NCBI GenBank assembly: GCA_032622095.1
Contig: CP136061.1
Coordinates: 130,090,754 to 130,154,753 of the forward strand
Origin: Siphonodentalium dalli
Lineage: Eukaryota; Mollusca; Scaphopoda; Gadilida; Siphonodentaliidae
DNA length: 64,000 nucleotides
Reading direction: 5' to 3'
The notes below the pieces were generated by a model. It did no database searches and was not told where the DNA came from. It saw only the letters and a list, made by a program, of their open reading frames with translations. The stretch's first letter is position 1, and every line of letters starts with the position of its first letter. This document shows, piece by piece, positions 1 through 12,400 of this stretch. The position numbers and the translations under genes were made by a program.

Positions 1-1800
1 ACTGCATATAGATATCAAAATAAATATTTCAAAAGCTGTTAACTAGTGAGGAACATAGTCCGTTCCAAGTCAAATAATTTCCGTGTCACAACAAATACAA
101 TCTTCATGTCCCACGAAATAGATAACTGAATTCCAATAGTCCAAATGACATTCAGTTTTGGAACAAATCACAACGATCATGTTCTCAAATGTACTTTGTC
201 TGGAGCAGTGTAATGGGTTTAAATGTCAAACAGAAAACCAAACACAAATCATTTCCTTAACTTCTGGAGAATTTCTTGAGAGTTTATACAAATACGAACG
301 AAATCAATACTATTATCTGAGATAACACAATAAAGATATCGAAGACAAGTTATTTGTGGCAAACTTTGAAGTCATTTTATATAGTTAAATGTCTGCCTGA
401 TACAATTAAATCAAAACACAGCGTTCATCCTATAAATATGAATAAAAGGACAGTAACGATCTGCAGCAACCACAGCCAGCGTTAAGAACCATTGTATCCA
501 AGAAACATTGTATACTGGGTCACATAGACTGTCATGTCTCCACATTAAAATCAATGTTTTTTTATGACTTATTATACTACTGTGAATAATTCTCGGTCCC
601 TCATATCCTGTGTTGATCCATCAATGCTTTATTCATAAACTTAACCCTTTCATTACTAAATCAGGGTTTCCGCTATAGGGGCAGCAGATCAATTTTAGAG
701 GCCCTTTCCCCCTCACCCATATTTCAGCTCCAACATATTCACTTACCCGATCCACAGATTAACCCTTTACCCAACAATAATATGAGTAACGTCATTACCT
801 CCATCCAATACTGACAGGAGAGAACGTCGCCACCCCAGCCAACAAAACTTTCTGGTGACGTCAAAGTTATTGGGGAAAAAAATGTATTATTATTAAATTT
901 TATGGTGGCTCTTGTTTTATGTAATTATGTAATTTTTTTCAGAGTTGTGAATCACCCTTCCCCTAGCATGATAGTATGGTGAATATTTATTAGGTTTTAT
1001 ATTTATATTTTATAACAATAAATGTAATAAACAGACAAAAGGTAAGTTTTGTTTTCTCAATATGATTTTCAGTTTCAATTTCTCCGTCGGCAAACCACAT
1101 CATGAAATTGGGTGATTTGTTAATGTTTAAAGCATGGCTACGTGGTGAAATGAAACATAAAATAAATCATCAAGTGGTATATAAATTCTTGGATAGTTAC
1201 GTGTAAATTCAGTTACAATTGTCTGCATTATTAGTCAAAACGAGTCCACATTGTACCATTGATTACATCGCACATGTTTTTGTTAACTTTTTTCCTGGCA
1301 CCGGTTTTTAACCTTGACACTGCAGTCAATACATTCGCACCACACAGATCTTGTGGAATTAATAAATTAAACAATTCATTTGTGCCTTCGTTACACTGAG
1401 ATTTCGCTTATCTGTGACCGATTTAGGGCTGGGAAAAATATATATTTATACATGTATTGCACTATTTGGAAATCAAAAAATCACTATCTAAGAAATAATA
1501 CATAATCCAGTATAAATCTCAATTTTAAGTTGTCGGACTCCATGTTCTTCCAGAACACAGTCAACAAGGAAATACAAGCTATCTTGAAAAGGTTTCAAAA
1601 AATCTTAATAATATCAATCAAATATACCAAATAATTTGAAAGATAGCTACATTATGATCTCAACTTTCCATAGATACCAATAATGTTGTTTTTAATTTGT
1701 TAAAAAGCTGAAATATGATGCCAAACAAAAGAGGAACAATAAACTTTTTTACTGCCGACAAATGCCGTTCTGATGGCAGACCTGGATGCCGATAAATATA
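1..1800. other. Gene-free AT-rich DNA
   Basis: I see no exon or conserved ORF here on either strand. Bases 655-760 carry a degenerate copy of a repeat also found near 5640-5730 (shared 'ggggcagcag' followed by a C-rich stretch). A short segment at 1750-1800 resembles 2640-2690. It may be part of a long CEP41 intron, but no exon was recognised. Confidence 0.5.
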
Positions 1801-1959
1801 GGTTATCACCACCATGTGTGTTTCTGAGATCCGTATTCAAGTCGAGCTGCCTTCTCTGGGCAGTCTATCGACGAGTCCGTAGGACGAGTCGATAGACAGC
1901 CCAGATAAGGCAGCGAGACTTGAATACGGATCTCGGAAACACACAGGGTGATGATAACC
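1801..1959. repeat. 159-bp foldback hairpin
   Basis: A near-perfect inverted repeat. The outer arms begin GGTTATCACCACC and end in its complement GGTGATGATAACC. The stem continues through GATCCGTATTCAAGTC to an apex with CTATCGAC paired to GTCGATAG around a GTCC-GTA-GGAC inner stem. There is no coding potential. It is likely a non-autonomous foldback or MITE remnant; no convincing target duplication was identified. Confidence 0.75.
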
Positions 1960-2630
1960 AATTTATCTTACAATTCGTCCCATAAAAATGCAATAAAACT
2001 CAATTTAAAACAGGAACTATTTTATTACGCGCAACACACAACGTACACAATATTCTCAGCACGCGACGTTGTGATAAGTCAAATTCTGAGAAATTCACGT
2101 CACTATTCAAATTCACTTTGGCTGGAATCCGATTCAATGAAGAGGCGACGATATTTTCGTTTCATATGTTCGACATAATTGTCACTTTTAACAGGATAAT
2201 TGTATTATTTTATCGAATAAAAAATGCGTTAAGTAGCTTTTGATCAAGACCGTACTGAATTACGGGGAATTCTCTACTTCGCTAAAATAGAAATTGTCAA
2301 AATAGTCCGTATTCGTGCGCGCTGTTAACAATGTGTAAATTTCGTTACTTTTTCGATTTCCAAACATTTTTGGGTGGTTATTTTGAGCTTTTTGGGCCCT
2401 GTCTCCACATTTTGTCAACTTTATTGAACTAATTATTGATTATTTTACATTCGTAGCACACGAGTATATTATTTTACGACTTTTAGTTGGTTATTTAGAC
2501 GTTTTGAAAACAAGCCAGTTGTCGAAACGCACGTGCACCAGCTGTTGCCATCGAAGATATCCTTGTTGCCATCCAGGATACAAGATCGGAAACCGCCTAG
2601 GCGTTTTCGCGTGTATTTGATGAAATATAG

Positions 2631-3010
2631 CTATATTGTAAGATAAATGCCGTTATTCTGGCAGACCTGGATGCCAACAAATGCAGACGTGATGGGTAAA
2701 GGGTTAATGCCAGGGTACATCACCTGTGTATCTGCCACCACAAATAAAACCAAAAGACAGCGATAAACGAAGATAATTTTATTTGCTCGCCAACGCTGAT
2801 CACTGGTGAACCATCTTATGGGGTGTGAATGTTTTTTCAAGGTTACACACATCAACAATTATTGCCTTATTCTAAAAGATATTGAAGTGGACATCGCTAA
2901 AATCCATGTGGTTACGTTCTCAAATAACACACTGTTCAGGCTGGTTCTGATTGTAGAAGAGGTTCAGATCAGAAAAATTTCATGGTATAACGTGTCATGA
3001 ATGTAGTGAA
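2631..3010. repeat. Dispersed repeat, copy 1
   Basis: Shares blocks with 5735-5920: 'cacctgtgtatctg', 'ataaaaccaa', 'gataattttat', 'cactggtgaacca' and 'gtcatgaatgtagtgaag' occur in the same order. Short ORFs on both strands are within the repeat and are not considered genes. Class unknown. Confidence 0.6.
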
Positions 3011-3012
3011 GC

Positions 3013-3113
3013 TGGATTTGGTGATGCTAGCCCATTTTACGGGGTAGTGTCACTAAATTCACCCTCTGGGTACCTCATGCTGCAAATGTCCAGCACCATA
3101 TTTTCAGGCCTGA
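3013..3113. repeat. Truncated foldback hAT-like element
   Basis: Carries the inner module 'ggtgatgctagccc...ggggtag...cactaaattcaccctctgg' and one end (ATGTCCAGCACCATATTTTCAGGCCTG) of the family complete at 58810-59161. Only one side of the element is present here. Confidence 0.6.
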
Positions 3114-3508
3114 ATGCCATCAAGAGGTCACACTGAAATGGCTGGCATACCACCGCGGTGCCAAATTGAATTTGAAACAAATAAAAGGGAAAATGTAACC
3201 ATTACCATTTGACATTTCATTGCAACCCCTTGTGGTTGTGAACATCAATACTAAATTTAATTGTGATTCTATTATCAATGGCTGAGATATCTGCACAGAT
3301 GGGCAGAAAACAATAATTTCATACACACATAATACTAGTACCATATGCATGTAATGGGCCCTTTATAATTACATGTAATTCAATGTATTAATGCAATACT
3401 TCACAAAAACCATGTAACTCAAATTACATTTTCATTACTTTATCAAATATGTCCGGATTGTCTTCCAGGAATAATGATGATTCTCTTAGAAGTTGAAGTT
3501 TCACTGAG

Positions 3509-3610
3509 AGCTTTCCGATGAATGGCAACAAGCCATATTTCCGACTAAATCCTGAAAAATTACCCATAATTCTGCTGTGGTTAAGGAGTCGATTATTTAG
3601 GGCATTACTG
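3509..3610. repeat. Half copy of mariner-like MITE
   Basis: The right half of the hairpin MITE seen complete at 6938-7141. It ends GGGCATTACTG followed by TA at 3611-3612. The left half is missing or replaced by unrelated sequence. Confidence 0.7.
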
Positions 3611-3613
3611 TAA

Positions 3614-5001
3614 GTGTATTTGTATAGCAAATATTTTTTAATCTATTTTGATTGCAGGAATGTCACAAAAGCGATTTATTACTAAGTTACCTTGAGGGTT
3701 GAAAATTAAGTAGCAATTTAGTATTTACTTTTATTTTGCTGGAAAACGTTCCTGTTTCAGTGCTGTATGTATAGCATATACCACTAAACCCACTAAATCA
3801 TCCTGCCATACCTAACAATGTCTTCTACCTTTTTCCATCCCTAACTCAAATTCAGTTATTCCATTTCTCCTAAAACCATTATTTCCAACCCTTCCCACCT
3901 GATATATAACCCTCAGGCCGTCCCTCACTTATTGGAGATGGGGCATGTTGCCAAAGAGGAGAAGACTTCATATAAGCCCTCAGGCGTGTTGTCTGATCCT
4001 AGTTTCCATACATTAACTCTTCTATTTTGCATATAATATGTCATCTGTATATTATGTTATTTGTTTAGAAATAGGAAATAAAAATATGTTTACACTAACT
4101 AAACCCAGCCCGAGTCTCCTAACTAGACCTTAGTCTTTAACAAGATGGCCATTTAATATTCCATTCTAACATAGATTTACTAATCAGATAGATCTCACAT
4201 TAATCTTTAACTATTCTTCATTCACATACATACCCACTAGTTCGAGACCAGCGAATACAACAAAGCCACATTGATCAAATTTACATCCCAGGCAGTAAAT
4301 TTTTTTTTTCTTTCAATTTAACATCAATATCGGCAACAGGAGGTGTTAATATTTTATCAGTTATAGGCTCTAATTCTTCAAGCTGCTTCTAATCTTTAGA
4401 TTACAGAAATTAAGTTGAACAGGCTGTGACAAACACACTATCTGCATTATTAAAACAGCCTCAATTATAAGTCATTTTATTGATAAAGCATCACAGGGGG
4501 TTCAGGTTAATGGCTATTCATTAGCTTGTGTATTCCATGTGTTCGGTATTGATCTCTCTTTAGGTATTATTTTTACAAACATCTCGTGTTCTTTCATGCG
4601 ATGCCTTTTATTTCCACGTCCTCACACGTGATTCTTATTGACGTACTACTAGGCTAGGAAATGTGGTATGACAGTACAAGCAAAGATGCTCAGGGACGTA
4701 GCTAGAGGGTCTCCTTTTGGGGAGTGTCCAGCTTGAAATTTCCAACTGCAAACATCCCCACACACTCCACATCATGGTTTCAGCTAGAGAGCTATCCTTC
4801 TGATGGCCTATTCATCCAACTGATGGCCGATTTTAAGTAACAATGTAACAATAACAGTCGTCAAATCTCTAGTCTGGTATTGCAGGTTTGAAAAATTCCA
4901 TTTACAGCCCATCCCCCTTGAGTTGTAACTTTCCAACAGGTACCTAAAGCTTTCCAACTTTGGGAAATTTTCAACCTAAGGTTGGAAAATCTCCAACTAG
5001 T
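3614..5001. other. Gene-free stretch
   Basis: AT-rich sequence without a recognisable gene. A short minus-strand open stretch at 4281-4385 was examined as a possible exon and not accepted. Bases 4850-5000 contain repeated 'tttccaac' phrases typical of low-complexity noncoding repeats. Confidence 0.45.
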
Positions 5002-5007
5002 TTGAAC

Positions 5008-5130
5008 CAGCCCTCTTAATTCAGATAGTTTGGCCTCGGCAATCTGCTACGGCAACCCCTTGCCGTGGCCCTGTTTGCTTCAGCAAATGGCTTCAGCATT
5101 GCTGATTGCCATAGCCAATTATGAGGGCTG
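5008..5130. mobile_element. 123-bp MITE with 6-bp TSD, copy 1
   Basis: Terminal inverted repeats are CAGCCCTC / GAGGGCTG. The flanks are a direct 6-bp duplication TTGAAC (5002-5007 and 5131-5136). A second copy in opposite orientation at 27796-27918 is exactly the same length with about 90% identity by eye, differing mostly by transitions. It has no coding capacity. A 6-bp target duplication does not fit hAT (8), Tc/mariner (TA) or piggyBac (TTAA), so the superfamily is left open. Confidence 0.85.
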
Positions 5131-5734
5131 TTGAACTGATGGCCATTCCAGACCAAAATTTTGGACAAAAATATATGCCGCTGTTGGTCTAAATACATAA
5201 AATTCCCTACTAATTACTAGTTGGTAAATAAAACAATAAGATAAATTTCAACCAATATGTGTGGTAAAATTTCCTAATGAAGTTGTGTCAGACATGAAAT
5301 TTCTAATTGTTGAAAATTTTGGCCAAAGTTAGGGGGTGTGCGACACTAGTCTCTATACTTATTATAAACGTCACTTTTTCCTTTAAAGCTAAACCCTTTG
5401 ATGTCTAATACACTCAGGTGCATAATAATAGTTATGGGAGGGAATTTTGTTTAAAAATTTATAATAGTGACAGATAGTGAGAGCAAATTTACTCAATTTC
5501 TCTTTGCCAAGAAATAGCAACAGGGGGAAATTTTCTCTAAAAATAATAAGTGTCAACAACTTGACACTATTATTAGGCACCTGAGAGTACTCGCCAACAA
5601 GTACTTCACTTTGACATAACTGAAAAATAACTGAATATGAAATTTATGCAGGGTTTCAGATACATACATGTATAGGGGCAGCAGGTCCCTTTTATAGGGT
5701 CCTTTTCCACTCACCCAAATTTCCCCTCGGACAT

Positions 5735-5920
5735 ATTCTCCATCTATACCTACACCACCTGTGTATCTGACACTAATAAAACCAACAGGGAGTGAGTGGT
5801 AAATGAGGATAATTTTATATGATGCTCACGCTGATATCACTGGTGAACCATTTTACAGTAAAGAATGGAATCAGGAATGGAATTGGCAATGGTATAACAT
5901 GTCATGAATGTAGTGAAGTC
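5735..5920. repeat. Dispersed repeat, copy 2
   Basis: Shares ordered blocks with 2631-3010, including the 'cactggtgaacca' and 'gtcatgaatgtagtgaag' segments. No coding evidence. Confidence 0.55.
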
Positions 5921-6330
5921 GATCAGACATAGCAATAAATTAAGAATTTTAACAATTTCCTCTACTGTTGGTGGCAGTACGAAAAATTGTCAGTACACTT
6001 ATTTTACCCGCGAATCTAACTTTACTTTTGTAGCAAAGTTTATGGTACCTAGGCTATACAATACCAGTTTTTATAATTATTACACGCTTGTTCCTAGAAG
6101 TACAGTGTTATTGCCGTTCCATATTTACAAATCCGTATGGAACGTACGTTTCTTACGCATCTCGTTGACGTAAAATGACGTACATGACGTTCGCCTCAAC
6201 CATGAAACTGGAACTATTTAAAGAAATAATCACCAAACATGACAAACACGCCCTCTATATATGTGCCTAAATAAACCTTCCAATCCTGTATTTTTAATGC
6301 ACGGATTCTAGGACGCGAAACGTGTAATGA

Positions 6331-6488
6331 ACACAGAACGACACGATGTGTAAATGGGTTTGTCGATACGGCACTCGTGCTGTCGCAGAAGGATAGAACT
6401 CGAGGCGCAAGCGCCTCTCGTTCTATCCTTCCGCGACAGCACTCGTGCCGTATTGGCAAACCCATTTACACATCGTGTCGTTCTGTGT
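6331..6488. repeat. 158-bp near-perfect foldback hairpin
   Basis: Left arm ACACAGAACGACACGATG pairs with the right arm ending CATCGTGTCGTTCTGTGT. The stem continues to an apex CGAGGCGCAAGCGCCTC. The stem is GC-richer than its surroundings. The opposed short ORFs over it are mirror images produced by the palindrome. Confidence 0.85.
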
Positions 6489-6937
6489 ATATATGCATTG
6501 CCAAATGACAACAACCTGTACATTACTTAACTCTTCAAATTGTTAAATATAAAACACAATTACAATTGCCTTGACTTTTCTACTTATATTTCCATAAACA
6601 CTCACAACTTGGCCTAAATTATCGACTGATTTACTGCATGTATATGCTATTAGATATTCTCATTTTGTTTATAGACTGATATTTTCCCCAGCGGTTCCAA
6701 CACAAGTGGAGAATCAATTCAGTAAATTAGAAAGGGTTATTAAATAATACCAATGCATATTTTGTGTAACTTTTGCCCATAAGGCATTTCATCTCAATAT
6801 ATATTCCAATTCACATGATAGAAACTTGAGCAAAAATTAAAAAACAAAGATATGACCATTCAGATTTTGGCGTGTTGTACTTTGCAGCTTTAGGGGAACA
6901 AATGACATGAACAAAACCTGGCTTAGACACAGGGATA

Positions 6938-7141
6938 CAGTCATGCCCTAATTAATCGACTTCATAACCACAGCAGAATTATGGGTAATTTTTCAGGATT
7001 TAGTCGGAAATATGGCTTGTTGCCATTCATCCCAGAGAGCTTTCCAATGAATGGCAACAAGCCATATTTCCGACTAAATCCTGAAAAATTACCCATAATT
7101 CTGCTGTGGTTATGGAGTCGATTAATTAGGGCATTTTACTG
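6938..7141. mobile_element. Mariner-like MITE, full copy
   Basis: A 204-bp hairpin element flanked by TA (6936-6937 and 7142-7143), with ends CAGTCATGCCCTAA and its complement. The arms run CCACAGCAGAATTATGGG through CATATTTCCGACTAAATCC. Relatives lie at 3509-3610, 37492-37636, 50903-51116, 60290-60405 and 60449-60577. The TA target and CAGT-type ends support a Tc1/mariner-mobilised MITE (inference). Confidence 0.85.
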
Positions 7142-7406
7142 TAATTACCCAGGGACAAGGCTTAAATAGAGAGAAGTCACTTTTCCCTAATATGAGTTAT
7201 AATGTAAAAGTTATTTAGGCTAAAGTTTAGTTATGACCTAAAAATTAGCTAACTTAAGACACAATATGTCTTATGTAATACAAAAACCAATTTATAATCC
7301 TATTTAGTATTAGTATTACTAGTAGTACAATTAGTAAGTTTTACAGTCTATTAAAGCAGGTCTATATAGCCTTTTAATTAGTAATAAAAGGTCAGCTGAC
7401 CACAGT

Positions 7407-8050
7407 GTCCCCCGAAAATGTGGCAAGTCGATGCCGCTTTGTTGAAGAAATTAAAAAAAATGTTGAAAAGGGTTAATAACTCTGTAAAAAAAAAAAAAAT
7501 TCCGTCATCTATATACATGTTGCACATCTCCAATATGTGGGTAACAATACTCTGAAGTTTAAAATATCTACAATCAAAACTGTAGGAGGAGTTGATTACA
7601 CCACGAAGGTACCCTCATACAGAAAATTTAAAAAAATGTTGAAATTTTCCAAGTCGAAAAGGGTTAATAAGTCCGTCAAAAAAAAAATTCTGTCATCTAT
7701 ATACATGTTGTACATCTTCAATATATGGGCAACAATATTCTGAAGTTTCAAATCTCTAGGACGAAAACTGTAGGAGGAGTTGATTACACCATGAAGGTAC
7801 CCTCATACAGAAAATTATACACAGAAAAAGGTTAATAACTCCGTCAAAAAATCTATATATACATGTTGCACATCTTCAATATTTGGGCAACAATATTCTG
7901 AAGTTTCATTTCTCTGGGATGAAATCTGTAGGAGGAGATGATTACACCATGAAGGTACTCAAAAGTGTGACGGACGGACGACGGCTCAACGGACGGATGG
8001 ACGATCGGACCCCGTTTCTATAGTCCCCCAAAAATAAATATTTCGGGGAC
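7407..8050. repeat. Tandem noncoding repeat element
   Basis: Three degenerate units of about 160-190 bp each contain 'tgtaggaggagttgatta' (near 7581, 7769 and 7927). They are followed by a (GGAC)-rich stretch. GTCCCCCGAAA at the left and TTTCGGGGAC at the right suggest short terminal inverted repeats. Noncoding. Confidence 0.7.
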
Positions 8051-8383
8051 AATCATACTGATATGCATTGTTACTTTTCTGTTTGGATATACATGTATGC
8101 ATAATGAAAAAGCAAAAAGAAGTAAATTTCACTCATTATAAAAAGAGAGATAACTGACATATTTCAAACAAACAAATTTTTTTTTAAATTCAGGGGGAAG
8201 ATATCTGCCACACAAGGGCTCAGGAAGCAACAAGGGCCAACTTTTTGGGGCACTTTTTTCAATCAGAAGCAACAAGAGATGGACTTTCGTCCGGTACATA
8301 CCCCCTAGTGGCATACCGCCTAGTGTGGGCATATCTATAACTTATGACTGCTATACTCAGACAGATAGACCCAAAAATCAGCA

Positions 8384-9635
8384 TTTTCATCTAAACGAAG
8401 ATGAATAACTATAGCACAAAAAACAAAACAAAACAGTTGAATATGCCATTAACTGTCCTCATAGTGGTGAACATCCATACAAAATTTCATTGAGATCCGA
8501 GCATTACTGTTCAAGTTATGACCTGAACAGACATCGGATGGACCAAACAGCCAACATGTCCAGATAAACGAACTTGAATAACTCTAGAATGGAAAAGCAA
8601 AACAGAACAATGGAACCCTCTATTGAATGTCCTCACAGTGGTGAACATCCATACCAAATTTCATTGAGATCCCAGCACAACTGTTGAAGTTACGAAATGA
8701 ACAGACACCAGACGGACCAAAAAGCCAACATTTCCAGATAAACAAAGATGTATAACTCTAGAATGGAAAATCCGAACAAACCGATGGAACCCTCTTATTA
8801 ATGCCCTCATAGTTGTGAACATCCATACCAAATTTCATTGAGATCCCAGCACAACTGTTGAAGTTACGACATGAACAGACACCAGACAGACCAAAAAGCC
8901 AACATTTCCAGATAAACAAAGATGAATAACTCTAGAATGGAAAATCCGAACAAGACGATGGAACCCTCTATTTAATGTCCTCATAGTTGTGAATATCCAT
9001 ACCAAATTTCATTGAGATCCCAGCACAACTGTTGAAGTTACGACATGAACAGACACCAGACGGACCAAAAAGCAAACATTTCCAGATAAACAAAGATGAA
9101 TAACTCTAGAATGGAAAATCCGAACAAGACGATGGAACCCTCTATTTAATGTCCTCATAGTTGTGAATATCCATACCAAATTTCATTGAGATCCCAGCAC
9201 AACTGTTGAAGTTACGACATGAACAGACACCAGATGGACCAAAAAGCCAACATTTCCAGATAAACAAAGATGAATAACTCTAGAATGGAAATTCCGAACA
9301 AGACGATGGAACCCTCTATTTAATGTCCTCATAGTTGTGAATATCCATACCAAATTTCATTGAGATCCCAGCACAACTGTTGAAGTTACGACATGAACAG
9401 ACACCAGATGGACCAAAAATTCTACATTTCCAGATAAACAAAGATGAATAACTCTAGAATGGAAAATCCGAACAAAACGATGGAACCCTCTATTTAATGT
9501 CCTCATAGTAGTGAACATCCATACCTAATTTCATTGAGATCCAAGCTCTATTGTTCAAGTTATGACATGAACAGACATCGGACGTACGGACAGGTGTAAA
9601 ACAGTATACCCCCCTTTTTTTTTAAAGGGGGTATA
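8384..9635. repeat. 174-bp tandem satellite array
   Basis: About seven units with a regular 174-bp period: the 'tttccagataaacaaagatg' block begins near 8557 (variant), 8731, 8905, 9079, 9253 and 9427. Internal units are highly similar, whereas edge units are more diverged. It ends at a TATACCCCC...GGGGGTATA palindrome near 9603-9632. No ORF runs through the array. Confidence 0.9.
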
Positions 9636-10104
9636 ACTATTAGCACATGAATACTTAGAAGGCAAAATTTATTGCCATATCCTCCCATAGCGGATCCTCA
9701 CATATATAAGAGAATACATCAAAATGCCACTCAAGAAAATGTTATATAGGTCATAGAAATTAAATTCGATGACAGTCAGCACTCAGCTGTTAGTTACAAT
9801 GTATTGGCAGTCAAGGAATATAACCAGTGCAGTTATGTAACCCCAGTTACAGGTCAGTTACACAGGGCAGTACAGTAAACCCTATTTGCACTGGATTATG
9901 TGCCATGGAATGTGACAACCTTCTTCACAAAAACACAAAGATCTCAGCTGAAGATCTCATTGATTAAAATGTCTGTTCAAAAGAGACCTGTTCAATGGTG
10001 CCCAGAAGACATACACCTCAGAGAGAAAATCATAACATATTGTATTGGACAGGCTGAGGGAGTCCTGGCATTGTTTTCATATCATAAAGCCTCCACTAAG
10101 TTTC

Positions 10105-11004
10105 TTTTTTTAGCTAAACTTTACTTGTAAAGTTTGAGCTATTGCCATGGCTTGGTATCCATCATCTTTGTGTGCGTGTGTGTGGAGAGGTCCGTCAACA
10201 ATTTCCATTAGCATGGGCTACAGGTCGTACCTTTGGTCAGATCATTATGAAATTTGTCATGGCTGTTGACATTGACATGTAGATGGGAAAAAAATTTGGG
10301 GCCATTCGGCAAAAAAAATATGGCTGCTAGCAGCCATCTTGGGTTTCAAAATTCAATTCATTAGCACGGGCTACAGGCCGGAGTGTTCGTCTGATCATCA
10401 TGAAATATGTCATGGATGTTAATATTGACATGTTGATGGGAACGAGTCATGTTGGGGTCATTCGGCCAAAAAACATGGCCACCAGTAGCCACCTTGGTTT
10501 TTACTCTGCATGACTAAATCCTTTGGCTTGGGCTACAGGTCCTGCCTTTGGTGTAAACATGCTTTATTTTGTATCCACTGGCAGCCATCTTAGATTTTAC
10601 TCTTTGCATGACTAAATCCTTTGACAAGGACTAGAGGTTGTGCCTTTGGTCGGATCATTATGAAATTGGTCATGGATGATAACATTGACATGTAGATAGG
10701 AAACGAGTCGTTTTGGGGTCATTCGGCCCAAAAAAATGGCTGCTGACGACCATCTTGGATTTCAAAATGCAATGCATTAGCACGGGCCACAGGCCGTACT
10801 GTTTGTCTGATCACCATGAAATTTGTCGTGGATATTAATACTGACATGTAGATGGGAACGAGTCATCATTTTTGGGTCATTCAGCAAAAAAACATGGACG
10901 CCAGCTGCCATCTTGGATTTCAAAATTCAATTCATTATTCCATTTATTGCTCATCACAAAAATTTCTTCGCAAAGTTGAGCTAAAGTGTCATGGACACTT
11001 TCAT
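10105..11004. repeat. Tandem noncoding repeat element, copy 1
   Basis: Degenerate units carry 'catgaaatttgtcatgg', 'gacatgtagatggga', 'ggggtcattcggc' and 'catcttggatttc'. They are bounded by AAGTTTGAGCTATTG on the left and AAGTTGAGCTAAAGTGTC on the right. The same element recurs at 39560-40650 inside a MEST intron. Noncoding. Confidence 0.75.
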
Positions 11005-11269
11005 TTTAAATCATGTTGGCATAACTCATGAGATGATGCAAACTTTTGCCACCACTGCTGTAAATAGCAGTGTCGGATGTACTTATAGAAATTATTTTCA
11101 CTTTGAATTGACATTTCTCTTAAATTTTAGTGGAGATCGAGTTCACCATTTTAATACTGAAAATACGGACTACAGATTTTGATGTTGGATGTACATCTCT
11201 GAATTTCCTAAAATGGTGGTCACTTGAAGGGTCATGATAAGAAGAGATCTTTTCATGAAATGCATTCTC

Positions 11270-11480
11270 CTAAAAATTGGTATTCCCAATTTGCGATAAA
11301 CAAATGCAAACGATTTCGCCACTGAGCGTCACTGCATTTAATTAATATATAACAATGATGGTGTGTGTTGACTATTTGGATATAATATTTGTAAAAATAA
11401 CCACTTTGAGTAAGATTATTCTCCATTTCTATTTGATCACCATACCAGAGTGATTCACATCACTTTAACTTTTTGTTATG
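11270..11480. repeat. Truncated copy of the 380-bp TTAAAG repeat
   Basis: Shares 'gcatttaattaatatataa', the 'gatcaccat...ccgagtg' segment and the end TTCACATCACTTTAA with fuller copies at 17024-17396 and 30804-31182. Confidence 0.7.
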
Positions 11481-12160
11481 GATGTTTTATTTTACAAGTA
11501 TGCCTATAGTCTATAAATCTCCATCGCTTCAGCACTCACTGGAATAGATCACTGTATCACTTATACGGGTCAATGATTGTGCGTCCCGTGGAATATTATG
11601 TCAGTTAAGCTGCACCAGTTACAGCCTACTAGTGAAATCACTGTATGCATAGAGTGTCAGTTTTATATATATGTATGGTACCCTACCCCACTAATTACTT
11701 ATTAGAAATTTGAACAACGAGAACAATTTAAGAAATTACCAAAATCTACCGAAGAAATCGGGTCGTCAATCTCCCTGTCCACACAGAGAGCTTTGACCTA
11801 GTTATAAAATCAATATTTTTGAGCAATAATTTGTTGCGAACATGTAATTAAACATGATGACATAACCTATAAATGCTCATATATGTTCCGCAAGTCATTC
11901 CGAAGCCACCCATACCTTTTTTTATTTCATCCAATGTGTTTGTGCCCAATTTTTCAACTTTATTCATCAAACGAATTCCAGAAACAAAAATTGCCTGATA
12001 CATACAAGTGACACATATTTCTCTATGAAACTCTTTTAAAAATAATGTGTTATTATTATTACGTTACATACATCGCACTTAAAAGTAGTTACCGGTAACA
12101 TATCTTAACTTATTCACAAAAAGTTCCTAGTGACAAGAAATCTTTTGGAATCTGAATTAA

Positions 12161-12400
12161 CCCTTTGTATAATATTAAAGCATCATCGATGAGAATTGAT
12201 GTCATAGGAAATGTTCAGATAATAAGTTCAACAAACGACCATACATGTTGTTTGTTGAACTTATTATCGGAACATTTCCCCTACGCTTTTATTTATCTGT
12301 CGTCTGCTTTTATCACCTTAACATTTCTCCAAATGAATAATAGACCATTCTGATGTACACTTTTTAGTTGACTGAGAGAATCCATTTAGTATAGAAAGGG
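12161..12400. mobile_element. piggyBac-like MITE (TTAA-CCC family A)
   Basis: Begins CCCTTTGTATAATATTAAA after TTAA (12157-12160) and ends AATCCATTTAGTATAGAAAGGG before TTAT (a decayed TTAA). Internally it has a hairpin, AGATAATAAGTTCAACAAAC and its complement. TTAA targets and CCC ends are piggyBac hallmarks. Related copies are at 15463-15733, 37270-37459, 56101-56324 and a fragment at 62060-62250. Confidence 0.85.

Noticed and set aside
1838-1920. Hammerhead-ribozyme-like core in the 1.8-kb hairpin apex (GACGAGTCC-GTA-GGACGAGTC)
   Set aside because: It lacks the conserved CUGAUGA and GAAA core nucleotides and the cleavage-site arrangement; the resemblance comes from a stem with a GA/GA internal loop.
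4281-4385. Minus-strand open stretch beginning QLEELEPITDKILTPPVAD, considered as a further CEP41 exon
   Set aside because: The acceptor tract is weak, no donor is clear, and it does not align with a CEP41 block I can recognise.
4560-4660. Minus-strand stretch with RHRMKEHEMFVKII considered as CEP41 exon 4
   Set aside because: No good acceptor, only faint similarity to the expected Y-K-K-D-E-L-F-K-R block, and a stop soon after.
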